Assembly: GCA_031308135.1 (NCBI GenBank)
Contig: JAHLJT010009419.1
Coordinates: 178,086,961 to 178,150,960, forward strand
DNA: 64,000 nucleotides
DNA from: Acheta domesticus
Lineage: Eukaryota; Arthropoda; Insecta; Orthoptera; Gryllidae
Reading direction: 5' to 3'
The translations under genes and the position numbers were made by a program. Of the stretch, positions 1 through 10,700 are shown piece after piece; position 1 is the stretch's first letter, and the number at the start of each line of letters is the position of its first letter. Below the pieces are notes generated by a model. The model saw only the letters and a program-made list of their open reading frames with translations. It did no database searches and was not told the origin of the DNA.

Positions 1-418
1 ATTTTTCTCATTATTGTAGCCAATCCTTTCAAGCTAGGAGTCTTAAAATTTGCCATGTAACTACCTATTACTATGTTAATCAAATACTGAAATATGAAAA
101 ACATTCAAGAACCCACCCTTCAAAATCCTAAAATTTTGGATGGAATGACCCGCTTCTTTGTAAACAATGAGTCATTTCTTATGTAAGGTGATTTTAACCA
201 TTTTTGGTAAGGTATGATCAAATTATACTTATGTGGGTTTTTCTGTCTTCAGTGTAAGTATTGAATAGTCTTGTTTAATCTTTTTGAAGGGCTTGTTTCA
301 TAATGTATGGTTATATTGTCTGTGCAAAATGTATGGTTTTTACTTTCATAGCTCTCATAAGGGAATAATATATTTTGCAACGTTGGCTAACGCAAATAGT
401 TTTAATTTCTCTGATGAT
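1..418. other. AT-rich stretch, no gene recognised
   Basis: AT-rich sequence with no recognisable protein, RNA or transposon end. The overlapping open frames that begin here extend into the GC octamer repeat and are open only because of that repeat. Confidence 0.6.
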
Positions 419-589
419 CGCCCGCCCGACCGCCCGACCGCCCGACCGCCCGACCGCCCGACCGCCCGACCGCCCGACCGCCCGACCGCCCGACCGCCCG
501 ACCGCCCGACCGACCGACCGACCGCCCGGCCGACCGCCCGCCCGACCGCCCGCCCGACCGCCCGACCGCCCGACCGCCCGACCGACCGC
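419..589. repeat. GC-rich octamer microsatellite (CGCCCGAC)n
   Basis: About 20 tandem copies of the 8-bp unit CGCCCGAC, nearly perfect on the left and with unit-length slippage on the right (CGAC and CGCC variants). All six frames are open across it and give Pro-Asp-Arg-Pro-type or Gly-Arg-Ser-Val-type repeats. None of those frames should be read as a protein. Confidence 0.95.
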
Positions 590-840
590 GAGCGCCAGGC
601 GATGCACGCCCCGATACTCAGCGCCGCTTCTTTGTTTGTGTGCGCAGGTGAGTCTGGAGGCCACCGCTGCGGCCGCGCCCCCGCCCAAGCCCCTTCCGCA
701 CGCGCTAAGAACACCTGAGAGGAATCGATATGCGCCACAGGCGCACTCGGCGTGAGCGCCAACGAGCAACGAGCCCATGAGGCGGAGAACCAGCAGTGGA
801 GTAAGTATTCTCGTTCGGTGAAGGGGCGAGAGTCTGCCGC
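590..840. other. CpG-dense flank of the octamer repeat
   Basis: CpG-rich, non-repetitive sequence next to the microsatellite. It contains a pyrimidine tract ending in CAG near 647 and a GTAAGT site near 799, which together resemble an internal exon. No reading frame is open across the whole interval (stops near 716 and 753), so a coding exon is not supported. A non-coding exon or unmethylated regulatory DNA remains possible. Confidence 0.3.
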
Positions 841-1733
841 TATTGGAGACTCCTGGGTTGAAGTGTGTTGGAAATTATTTGTTGGAGTATTTACCAAAGA
901 AATTAATGTGAGAAAATCATTATTAACAGTCATAATTACCACGAAGGCTTTTAAATTAGTTTACATTTTTTTCAATTTTTACTTTTAATGTTAACAAGTA
1001 TTTAGGTAATTTTCGTGTAATTTATTAATTTTCCTCGTAATTAGTTCTTATTTACAATTTCTATTATTGTGAATTAGACATTTAGTACATTAATTTTCCT
1101 ACTGTTATCAAATTTCCATAGATGACTTAAACATGACTCCGCTCGGGAATGGGAATACTTTGGAATGTGATGTGATCACTGTGGGAAAGGTTTTGAATAA
1201 ATTACTTCAATGGAAAAAAAATTGGAACCAGGGAGGCATGGCTTGCGAACCCTGTGGATCGCCTACCTTTCTGTAATCTTTGTTTCGATTCCCCATAACA
1301 TTTGTTGGCACGTCGCCACTGCTTCCCTGTAAGGTTAGGATACGAAGAGGAATCGCTATTCATGAAAGTCGCGGAGGACGTGTGCAATCAGCGCCAGGCC
1401 GCTGGCTGGGAGCTGCCGCGGACGTCGAAGCGACAAAGAAGCGACCTGCGAGCAGTGCCCGAGCTAGACGATTTTGAGCCCCCTGGCAAAACGTAGCCCC
1501 CCCCCCTCCCCGAAAAAATGAAAATGTGAAAGTTGTATCAAGAAACTACACAAGTTATTTTATTTCAACAATTCTTGGAAATATATTTTAAATAATAATT
1601 TTAAGTCATTAATTCATTTCAGAGAGTCCTACCTTTCAAGTAACGTCTGTAATGGACTATTTAATGTAAAAAATTAATTAACTTTTTTTATGGAAGATCA
1701 GACTTGTACCGCAATTTATAAAATTACGATAAC
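841..1733. other. No gene recognised
   Basis: AT-rich DNA. A somewhat GC-richer patch at about 1300-1500 carries a 64-codon open frame ending in an acidic, proline-containing tail, with no family resemblance that I recognise. A run of about a dozen C follows near 1495-1508. Confidence 0.5.
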
Positions 1734-2210
1734 AATTCTGTGGTCACGAGGTAAAAGTTCTTAAGTCAGTTTTTGGCAAAATTGGGTTAAATACTGAAAC
1801 TACAAGTTAAGTATTTATATTTTATTTTAGTAAAACGACCGAATTCAAACGTTGCGTCCTTAACGAAAAAAAAGCACGTTAAGAAATAGTGGTTAGCGTA
1901 GGAACAAGCGGTGACTCAATAATATAACCCTCGTTTTCTCCGCACTGAGATTTTTGACTTAAGAACTTTTCTTTGAAATACTTTTGTAAGTCTGTCACAT
2001 AGATTTAATTTAAAAGTTCAAAAAGATCCAACAAAAAGATTCGAATATATGTGTATTGGCCTGAAGATGAAGGTGCATCAGCCTTCGAACGTAGCCACAA
2101 ATATAAGTTTTTAATGATAAACTGTTATTATAAATTTGACTGTCAAAATCTTTTTGTGGGATCTTTATGAACTTTTAAATTAAGAACTTTTACCCTGTGA
2201 CCACAGAATT
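1734..2210. mobile_element. Foldback/MITE-like element with 31-bp terminal inverted repeats
   Basis: The first 31 bases (1734-1764) and last 31 bases (2180-2210) are inverted repeats with two mismatches, starting AATTCTGTGGTCAC. A second inverted pair is nested inside (about 2005-2041 with 2147-2183), and a third (about 1752-1768 with 1954-1970) folds the left half on itself. There is no coding capacity. The inner loop contains the hammerhead-like motif at 2061. No clear target duplication is visible, so the superfamily is undetermined. Confidence 0.7.
2061..2097 (+). other. Hammerhead-ribozyme-like core (Penelope-type motif?)
   Basis: CTGAAGA is followed by a perfect 5-bp stem (GAAGG with CCTTC, 8-base loop) and then GAAC. 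The 4-base segments just outside, TGGC at 2057-2060 and GCCA at 2094-2097, can also pair. This is the order stem I, CUGANGA, stem II, GAA. Penelope-like retroelements are known to carry hammerheads with reduced stem III. The residue after GAA is C instead of A, so activity is doubtful. The copy at 32288 shares the same downstream GCCACAA, which suggests one repeat family. Confidence 0.35.
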
Positions 2211-4867
2211 TTCTCGAGTTCTAAATTTTTTGTCAACTTTTTTATAATTTTTCCCCATCATTCCCATGATTTGCGGGGCCCCGTCTGCCCACGCCTAGCG
2301 GCGGCGCTGCCTGCGAGGACAAAGCGACGCCCGGTCACCAGAAAGCGTGGCCGTGGGAGGGAGGAAACTGTGCGAAACGACTGCGTAATGCATTGTTGCC
2401 ACATGCGTCGAAAATAATTTGCCCGAGTGTTTCCTTCAAAAGGCGTTTAGGGAATTAAAATTTTCCCAAATCGACACAAAAATTGAAAAAAAATTAATTG
2501 GTTTTAACATCTAAATAAGCATATGAGTCTACAAAAAGATAGTTTTTTAAAATCACAGACGTACGCTCCTATTTTGTTCATGTAGATAAACCCAATACTT
2601 TGTTAGTATTTTCATTTTGCAGTAGAATAGCGAACGTAAGTTTGTGTCGTTTACTAAACGTTTTCCTCCAACTTTTCTCTATTTTTCTTTTTCCATCTTT
2701 TCTCTATTTTTCTTTTCTCAATTTCCTCTCCGTTAACAGTTCCACAAGTATTTCCTTGTTCCCTCTAAATTCCCGTAACCTCACAACACTGTTATCATGC
2801 ATGAAAGGGGACATAGGCGTGTGCATTTTCTTGCCAGCTTGAGTACATTTCCTTCATTGCACTTATGCCTTTTACGAGTGAGGGTTTAATCTATGCACTA
2901 GATTCTTTGAAATGTGACTGTCCAAAAGACGCTGCATTCCAAGCATATAGGGGATCCATCTCCGCAGATATGTCCCTGAAGGAGGTTGCAGTCTGACGAC
3001 GTATACATTGGCAACATCTCTACAATAAGAGGTGGCGTTTCCTGCACTGCCAAATATTTTCTGACTGCGGCCGGAGAAGCTTACGTCTGTAGTATTGTGA
3101 TCATTTCTTTCGAATGTGCATCGAAACAGAATTATACATACTGCATGAACAGATATGAAATGTTCCCTTGAGAAGTATTTTATGAAAAACCGTGTTTCTA
3201 TTTCTTTCTTCCGTTAATCATCACCTTTCCTCCATTGTTCTTGAATTACAGAGTTAGGTACATAATTTTCTGGTGTGTAAGTTAATGTTCATCAGATAAA
3301 TGTATTAAAATAATATCGTAATCTGGTCATTAGAAAATTGTTTTTGAAAATATAATTTCTTCCTCCTTTGTCTGTAAAGTCTTCCCTTGTCGTTTTCCCG
3401 TAAACTGGCGTGGTCAATTTTCCGCAGAATTTTCCGCTGAAATGATCGAGACAGATGAATTACGTTTTATTGTTTTGAAAAGCGAGAGCTGTTTTCCCGC
3501 AAGAGAAGAAAAAAGAAGAGAAATGTGTTTGTTGGAGGACACTGATTTTCATGTTTTTCTCGGCGAAAGGTAGCAAATCAGTCGAAGGTACCAGAGGCTA
3601 GTTGATAGCCTCTCTTCGTCCGTTCTATCCGAGGAAAAAGCTCCAATAACTCGGATGTTTGGGAAGAACAAAGATTTCGATTGTAAAGTGCGCCTGACGC
3701 GGCAGAATGTTTCAAAGTTTTTTGTCACAAAGCTCGGAGTGAAGTCCCTTTTTGTTGTAATAACAATAGTTATTCAAACTTATTGTACAAGGAAAATAAA
3801 TGATAGGTGATTTCTCTTGAAAATTAGTTTTGCAAATTGTAAAGATAATTTTGAAAAATAAGGGGAAAATGACCAGATAAATTTATCGTTCCAACCGCGT
3901 TGTCATGAATATTTTATAATCAGTTTGAAATATACGGTAAATAAAAAAATGTTCTAGACTGCAATAGGAGATAATAACAACAACAAAAAATCGTTGCGTC
4001 ACGCACAAGGAATAAGGAAAGCTTTCATAAACGAAATTTAAAGAAATAAAACATGAAAGGCTGAAATTTGTTATATGCAAATTTTAGCATAGTTAGAATG
4101 GTAAACCCCTCTTAATAAGTACTGCAAGTATCAATCATTTAGATTGCATTATTTAGAATTTTGAAAATGCTGATGTGCTCGTATCTTTGTTATGAAAACG
4201 GGTGACATCTCTGAAGCAAACGGTGTTCAACCACGTAGAATTATTGTATTAAAATGAGACACAATAATGTTAAATACATGTATTAATAATTTATTAAAAT
4301 AATGAATGCCAGGTTTAGTTAATACAAATTGAAAATGTAATTAAATGAATTGAATTATTTAAGAACTGTCTTTTAAACGAATTTCATTTTATTGAGATCC
4401 AAATATGTGTTTGTTTCTGCACGCTCCCTGTAACCCCTTTCACGCGCAATAAACTCGATGTGTCGTGAAAACTTCCACACCCCAGGAACTCCTCAAACGC
4501 GTGCACCGCCTTCTCTGTTCCAACACTGCCGCCGCGCCGCTTCTGGCATGACACCAGAAGGGTATGCCATTGCGCACTTCTCTCTTCACAGAAATGATCA
4601 GAGAATTTTTTAAAATGCTCTCAACTCAAAAACGGGACAAGTCGAGGAAATCCAGCAAATAAGTTGCCACTCTGTATGAACTCAGCGTGGCAGAATTTTC
4701 AAATGTCATTGGCAGAATTTTCAAATGTCATTTCAAATGTCATCATTTCATTGATGGATTAGTAATTGGGTGTAGCATCAGCTGCTATTGTCTTCATTTC
4801 CGTACGCGTTGTGCCTGCTGTGTGTATCCTTGCAAGGCGGCGGTATTCTTTCTCTGCGGGATTCAGT
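2211..4867. other. Long stretch with no gene recognised
   Basis: Mostly AT-rich. Noticeable local features are a small CpG patch at about 2270-2390, a polypyrimidine run at about 2665-2740 made of repeats of TTTTCTCTATTTTTC, and a GC-richer patch at about 4430-4560. Open frames are at most about 80 codons and resemble nothing I recognise. Confidence 0.6.
4689..4743. repeat. 22-bp tandem duplication
   Basis: Two identical 22-bp units (4689-4710 and 4711-4732, containing CAGAATTTTCAAATGTCATT) are followed by a partial third copy. It is a simple recent slippage or tandem duplication in AT-rich DNA. Confidence 0.9.
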
Positions 4868-4980
4868 GTTGACTTACACGTCGACATGAGGGAGTTTCCC
4901 ATCCAGGTATCTCTCAGCGGAACTTGGTCTTAACAGAATTAAGCGCCCGACTCGTCTCCCGACATCTACGATAGTGTAGA
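4868..4980 (-). mobile_element. SINE-1 fragment, left part of a copy split by a transposon
   Basis: Matches the body of the long tRNA-headed repeat here called SINE-1: the string TATCTC...AGCGG...AAGC..CCCGAC and then the GTAG/GTGT-rich linker. The best copy is at 50880-51600. The match stops at 4980 and resumes at 5380, with a hAT-like element between. Orientation follows the copy at 12815-13330, taken as plus. Confidence 0.6.
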
Positions 4981-5379
4981 ACGGGGCTGGCCAACCGCGT
5001 GCTATTGTGGCCCGCCAAAGTTTATTAGACGTGAAAGTCCTTTGCATCCATGTCGGAAATATTGCACCTAGCGCATGCGTCCAGTCAGGTACAACACTCC
5101 CATAATGTAAAAAATGTACTTCGTTTAGATTTAAAGACTTTTTTTAGTAAATTCAGAAATTCGAAATCATCCCAATGTGTTTCACTGCGTTACGCATGGT
5201 AGAGCCCGATATCGTGCATGGTTCCATCTCCCCCTCCCACGTTTCAGAGCAGCGGGGCAAACTGCCGAGATCAACAATAAAGGTCACGTGTCGATCGCCC
5301 GAGTAATCAAAATACGGCCTGCAACCATATTAATGGTTTCAGTTGTGGCCCTTGAGACCTTGCAAATTGGACACCCCTG
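4981..5379. mobile_element. Non-autonomous hAT-like element inserted in SINE-1
   Basis: The ends are imperfect inverted repeats of the hAT type: left ACGGGGCTGGCCAACC, right (reversed) CAGGGGTGTCCAATTT, with related GGCCC/GGGCC subterminal blocks on both sides. The flanking 8-mers, AGTGTAGA on the left and GTGAAGTG on the right, are only loosely similar, as expected of an old 8-bp target duplication. SINE-1 homology continues directly across the insertion, which fixes the boundaries independently. It is 399 bp with no transposase. Confidence 0.55.
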
Positions 5380-5530
5380 GTGAAGTGCATGCGAGTATGT
5401 GTGTCAGGAGAGAAGTGAAGACAGATGATGAGGAAGGAAAGATCGCGCCCGGTCTGAGGCCCGTGTGTTAAGGTAAAGCTCCTGCGTTCGCCTAGTATTG
5501 ACCGGCGAAACTACTGATCAGAGTAGCAGT
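5380..5530 (-). mobile_element. SINE-1 fragment, right part of the split copy
   Basis: Continues the copy that begins at 4868. The GGAAGGAAAGATCGCGC block and the following GGTCTGAGGC..GT.TGTTA segment match 51326-51370 in the complete copy. The tRNA-like head is missing from this copy. Confidence 0.6.
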
Positions 5531-5670
5531 TGGTATTTCGATTATCCCATGTTTCTAATAAAAAGCCAATTTCCTGGAAATACTCTTAAATATGAATCAT
5601 TTGAATTGATTCACCCCCTGAATTGCAATTTCATCTAAATATTGAATGAGTGTCTGTTTTAAATATGAAA

Positions 5671-6087
5671 CTGATGATTAGGGAGAAATAATCGAAGTAA
5701 ATATTCACCGTAGTGAAGTACATTGTATGTCTTGTTGAATTTCATATGACTGCTTTTAAAAACTATGTTCTCAAGAAATATCCCACATTTGCACGAGTAT
5801 TTTATCAGTCTACAGAAAACAAATCAATGAACGCTGCAATTACATAAGATGCTTTGAAAAGATGAAACGTTTTATAAATTAGTCTCTTTTTTGACTGAAA
5901 TATGTAAAATATACGCCTATAATTACACGAATATGCACCAACAGGAAAAATCAGCCAAATATGCACTAACATGTTATCTATCTAGCATCCTATTATAACC
6001 AAACGTACGAGCAATTTCACTTAGCTATATCCTGAACCAACGGAAAAAACTATGCAAAACCATAGAAATCCGCTCCCTCCTGATGAC
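5671..6087. mobile_element. hAT-like non-autonomous element TAGGG-1, copy A
   Basis: The element proper is 5679-6079 (401 bp). The left end is TAGGGAG and the right end, reversed, starts GAGGGAGCGGATTTC. It is flanked by CTGATGAT (5671-5678) and CTGATGAC (6080-6087), an 8-bp target duplication with one mismatch, the hallmark of hAT insertion. The right 350 bp is clearly homologous to copy B (55496-56085): both share GTAGTACATTGTATG-like, AAGAAATATCC and ATTTGCAC blocks in the same order. There is no open frame. The autonomous partner is not in the window. Confidence 0.8.
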
Positions 6088-7110
6088 GTACTTGGTCCAG
6101 GCGAAAATTTGCCCAACGACCTAGAATGCCGTCCTGCCTTTGTATCACACTGCAGGCGAGCGTGTTTGGCGAGTGGCGAGAAATCCGTGAGCCAAGCCAA
6201 GCGCAGACGCGGCGGGACCGAACGAGGAGGAGGGGGAGGCGAAGCGTGGAGCGGATTATGCAGCGATGCGGGGGAAAATGAATGAGGTTGGCTCGCCAGC
6301 AGCGTGTATTGGGAACGGTCAAGGGGAACCTTGGGAGACCTTTGGGAGGCGAGGCGTGATTTACGCGGGGTCTCGACGTCTTGCGTTGCGTCTAGGCGCC
6401 GCGCGATGCGATGCGAGGCGATGCGGGCTCCCCCGGCGACACCTCCCCGCCCGCATCTCCTCCCGCCCGCTTCACCCGCTTCACCCGCCGCCCGGCCGCT
6501 CCGACTAACCGCTCGAACCCTCGTCACGTCCGCCTTCCAGCTACGCTCGTTCGCCTGCCCACTGGGCCCGCCCACTTGGCCCGCCCACTTCGCCCGACCA
6601 CTGCGCCTATCCACTTCGCCCGCCCACTGCGCCTGTCCACTTCACCCGTTCACTCTGCCCGCCCACTTCGCCCGACCACTGCGCCTGTCCACTTCTCCCG
6701 CCCACTCTGCCCGCCCACTTCGCCCGACCACTGCGCCTCTCCACTTCGCCCGCCCACTTCGCCCCACCACTTCGTCCGTCCACATTGCCCGAACACTTTG
6801 CAGGACCACGTCGTCCGTTTGCTTCGCACGTCTACTTTGCCCGACCTCTTCGCTCGTCCATTTCACTTATCCACTTCATGCGCTCACTCCTTCGATTGCT
6901 CTCGCTCCAAACTATTATTTCCTCCTGCCCGCTTCTCCCACCTGCTCACTCTTGCTCCCAAATCATGTCCATCCATTTCTCGAAACCCATACTTGACCAC
7001 CCACTATCCTCTCTTTCCATCTGTCCTCTCCGTCTATCCTCTTTCCCCGCGATGCGGCGCAGCGGAGATTGGAAATTTATTGGTTTCAGACCTCCGCGCT
7101 GAAAGGTAAT
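6088..7110. other. CpG island with 15-bp minisatellite
   Basis: A GC-rich, CpG-dense block rising abruptly from AT-rich DNA. The left half (6088-6550) is unique sequence and the right half carries the minisatellite. Several frames are open for 75-230 codons on both strands, but they overlap one another and are made of the repeat. It could mark an unmethylated promoter. I found no convincing coding exon. Confidence 0.5.
6555..6870. repeat. 15-bp minisatellite (CGCCCGCCCACTTCG-type), degenerate
   Basis: About 20 degenerate copies of a 15-bp unit alternating between CGCCCGCCCACTTCG and CCCGACCACTGCGCC types, with a higher-order pattern of four to five units (60-75 bp). Copies decay to the right (TTCGTCCGTCCACATT and similar), as in an ageing tandem array. 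Confidence 0.85.
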
Positions 7111-10109
7111 TACGACTTGTGTTGTTTAGTTCAGACGTCTATAATTGGCGTAATTGAATTTAATGCGGAAGTAAATGTAGCGCAGACTTGTTGTCAGAAG
7201 GTAAACATCCGCGTGGCCTGTTGAAAGGTCGCCATCAATTTCAGAGTTTCCTGTTTAAATAGCGGAATAGGTTTGTGGTGAAGATTGTGCAATTAAATTA
7301 ACAATGAAACAGGTAATTACTTCATAAAACCCAACAATGTTCTGTCGATATTGTGTTTCATTGCAGGGCGAATGGTTATTACGTTGCGATGTATTATAAA
7401 TCATTACGAGTTCTGGATAATTGTGGTTACAATAAAATATGTACCAAATAAAATTTGTAAGATTGTGGAACGGATTTTGCAAATGCTATTCCGAATCATT
7501 TATAATAAAAATGTATCAAATACTTTGCTTCTCATCAAGTTGAAGTTGCCGTAAGATGAAGTACTAGAAGTGTTCGTCGTTCTGTGATGTAGCCTTCATG
7601 TTTTTTCTTCTTCGTTTGTTCTAAGTGTTTCAGCCCTTTAGGTCTCAGCATCGGGAAGACAGACTGTGCTAATTTTGTTTACGCTCTAGCCATCTACTTC
7701 TCATTTCTCATTACCTACTGAATATTTACTTTCTTTGTATTATCCCCTCAACTTATTTTCTGACTTCCTCTCTTTTGTTCTGTCTTCATTTCAGCTTCTG
7801 ATTCACCATCTTTCATCTTACAATAATTTACCATATTTTACCATTACAGTTGTTTTCGAATTATGCTTCCAAATAATTCTCACGATGAAGTGGCAAAATC
7901 GTTTGATCTGTGCCTTTAGTGCACAATTTAAATAACCATAATTGTTTTGAATGATGAATGCATTTGCATACATGTGTATTTCTTTTAATTATCTTATGCC
8001 TTCCCATGAAAGTTAAAGCAAATTAATATGCATTACTTAATATAATTGAGACACTTTTGGCGAACTCACTTGGGGTTCATCACATCCATGTGCAGTCGAT
8101 ACATGCATCCTGTAGCTATCCGGCAGTCTACATCGCAAAACCGTTCATCTCATTCCAGCCCTGACCACTCCAATACGTGCGTGTTCGCGGTTTTTCCTTT
8201 CCAGGACCTCTGAGATAAAAGTTAACGAATTCCTCCGGAAAACCCGCTGGTGTCTTGCGGTGCGGTTTTGTGCACACATGACGCGTTTCTCCCGACGCAC
8301 ACGTTGGATACCCAAAACCAGTTGTAGGACGTTCCGAGTACTGTTTAAGATGGCTGTGCTGGCAAGACGCCGCCGCCGCCGTGAATTGATGGTTGTCGAA
8401 CAGCAACGCACGAGTCACATATAGGAAGTTACCATCTAGCCGAACCTGATGAATAATTGATGAGGACGAGTGAAATACGGAACGACGTGTGAGGAATCTC
8501 TGACTAGTTAGGAAATCCACGTTCTTGTTGTCACTCACTCGGAAATTGTATATCCTACCAAAGAGTGTTTCAAACCTTGCAGATATGTTAATGATGTCTC
8601 CTTAGTTTAGAAAATAATACAGGACTCCGTAACTGGACCTCTTGCAGTCAGTTATTCAGAAAAGGTATTTCGTGCCAAGAAATGATAAATATGTAAAAAT
8701 AATTCTATATTATTTCCTTTCTAAATATGTAAATGGGGTGACAACAGTGTAATGTATATGAAGTGATTAAAGTGCTTATAACTGGAATGAATGACCAACC
8801 GGCGATAATGATAAGACAATGTCGCGTAGTTCATTTCTATGAAATGAGAAGTGGGAATGGTATATGATCTGCCTTATTGTATAATTTAACCATTTGTGAA
8901 TTTGTATTGAAAAATATTAGTGTTGCCTAGTGTTCTGCAAGTTTGCAGTGACAGACCACATACCACGCTTATGTTCTGCTTATCGATTACAGTCACCTTT
9001 GCTTTCATGTTCAAAACTGCTGTGTCACTTCCTTGAGGACACAAGGACTTTCCGTTTGTTAAATCATATATATGACTCATTCCAGGAACAATCAACATTG
9101 ATACTCTCACGTAACCCGACTAGTCTTCTTACGGCGTTTAGTCATTTATGTTCTCTGAGACTTTTGCGGAACAGCGATAAACCACAGCTTTCTCTCTCGC
9201 TGGGAAAAGAGAAAAAAAAACAGTCTTGATTCAAGGAATAATAAAGGTTCGGTGACTCTTCGAACATCCATTTCTACACCCTCATCAATATATGTGTCAC
9301 TCTTTCGATTTTCAAAATTAAACAACAGACTCTTAGATTTGTGTGTGTATTATATATATAATTAATGCTCATGTGTTTTGACTGATAAATATGATTGCAA
9401 ATTTCTTGATTTCTTTAAAGATTTTAATTACCTTTTAATAAAATCTTTAAAAAAATTATCTACAATTACGTAGGCAAATGTCTATGAATTATGCACATTT
9501 CGTAAACGAAGGGAATACATGTTATTAAATAGAATGTCGGCTGCTTGGACAGTGTTAGGATAGCAAGAAAATTCTGTAGATTTTATTTCACGCGATGAAA
9601 CTATGTGTAACGTTTTGAATTTTTTAAACTGAGCTTTTAAATCTGCATTTGACTGCTGGTATTTGGAAGTAAAGTGAGGCTGAACGTGAGGAATATTTCA
9701 TTTTATTCAGAAAGATATACCTTGGGTGAGCGGCGTCATAATATATTATCATTTACATTTATAATCTCAAAACACTACCGCTCACTCCGTTGTGCGCCAT
9801 CCCCCATATGTTAAGCAGTAGCATAGTCTCCTTGCACCGCAGTCTAGAACATACTCATATATGTCTACTTAGAACGGCTTTTCTACATCCGAAATTTTTT
9901 GGATAAACCTAGTTTTTCGGAGTATTATAAATAAAGATCATATCTCGGATTTTGTTCGATAAGTCCTTTTTTTAAATAGACGAATTTGGCAAACCTTCAT
10001 TAGTAATCCTATTTCAATTATAATCTGTTTCCGTACTTAAGACTGGATAAAGCGGACAATTCCAATCCGGACTACACTCTTTTAAAAGCGGCACGCACCA
10101 GTGAATGGG
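7111..10109. other. Long stretch with no gene recognised
   Basis: AT-rich. The longest frame is a 136-codon minus-strand ORF at 8128-8538, GC-richer than its surroundings, with no domain or repeat relationship that I recognise. A 99-codon plus-strand ORF at 8930-9229 is also unrecognised. Neither has a flanking coding context, so neither is called a gene. A short TG/TA run lies at about 9340-9372. Confidence 0.5.
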
Positions 10110-10310
10110 GGAACAGTATACAAACAAACGAGTCATCGACACTGCTCGATGAATCCTACACTTCCTTGTCGTATCTCGCCCCTTAATCGCACACACGTTT
10201 ACACACTATGCCAAGAGACCAGTTTTGAGCTTAGAGCTTGTCGCGGGTGGGACAGTGCTTCCTTGGCGAAATATTTGGGTGGGAAATACCCCCACAAGCC
10301 AACGTGTTGT
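10110..10310 (+). mobile_element. SINE-1 copy, first part (interrupted)
   Basis: Parallels 13000-13190 of the copy at 12815: an AACAAACG-type block, a pyrimidine-rich ACTTCC..ATCTCGCCCCTT block, ACACACTATGCCAAGAGACC, GAGCTT and the TGGGAAATACCCCCACAAGCC segment. Homology stops near 10310 and resumes near 10545. Confidence 0.55.
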
Positions 10311-10544
10311 CACAATATATTCATAGCCGCATATATTCCTCCACTTTGACTCTTAAAAAGTAATAAAATAGCGTTTGTTCTAGACATAAAAAGACGGTGA
10401 AATGTACCAGTGTGACACTTTCATCCATAAATTGTCATTGTCATTGTCAACTACCAATATTAACATATTTACTGATTTCTTTAATGTAAAATAGATTGTA
10501 AATTTACTTTGTTTAGAATTTAAAAAAAACAGTTGGCCGGGGCC

Positions 10545-10700
10545 AAACCTCACTATCCAGCTGGGGAGGATCACCACCGGGTTAAAATATTTACTATACT
10601 AATGGTACTTACGACCATAATAGTTGACGTGCCCGGAAACATCAGTCAATCATTCGATCACAGTGCGGGATATTTCAACATCCTATCTTCTGCTTTTGCA
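10545..10700 (+). mobile_element. SINE-1 copy, second part
   Basis: Continues the preceding copy with ATCCAGCTGGGGAGGATCACC, TAGTTGACG and the CAATCATT block, which correspond to 51115-51000 of the complete copy on the other strand. The roughly 235-bp insert at 10311-10544 has no terminal repeats that I recognise. Confidence 0.55.

Noticed and set aside
647..799. Internal exon suggested by an acceptor-like CAG and a GTAAGT donor
   Set aside because: Stops occur in every frame between the two sites, so a coding exon is not possible. A non-coding exon is untested.
6304..7109. Overlapping frames of up to 232 codons in the 6-7 kb island
   Set aside because: All are open in several frames and both strands at once because of the 15-bp repeat. 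There are no domains and no consistent start.
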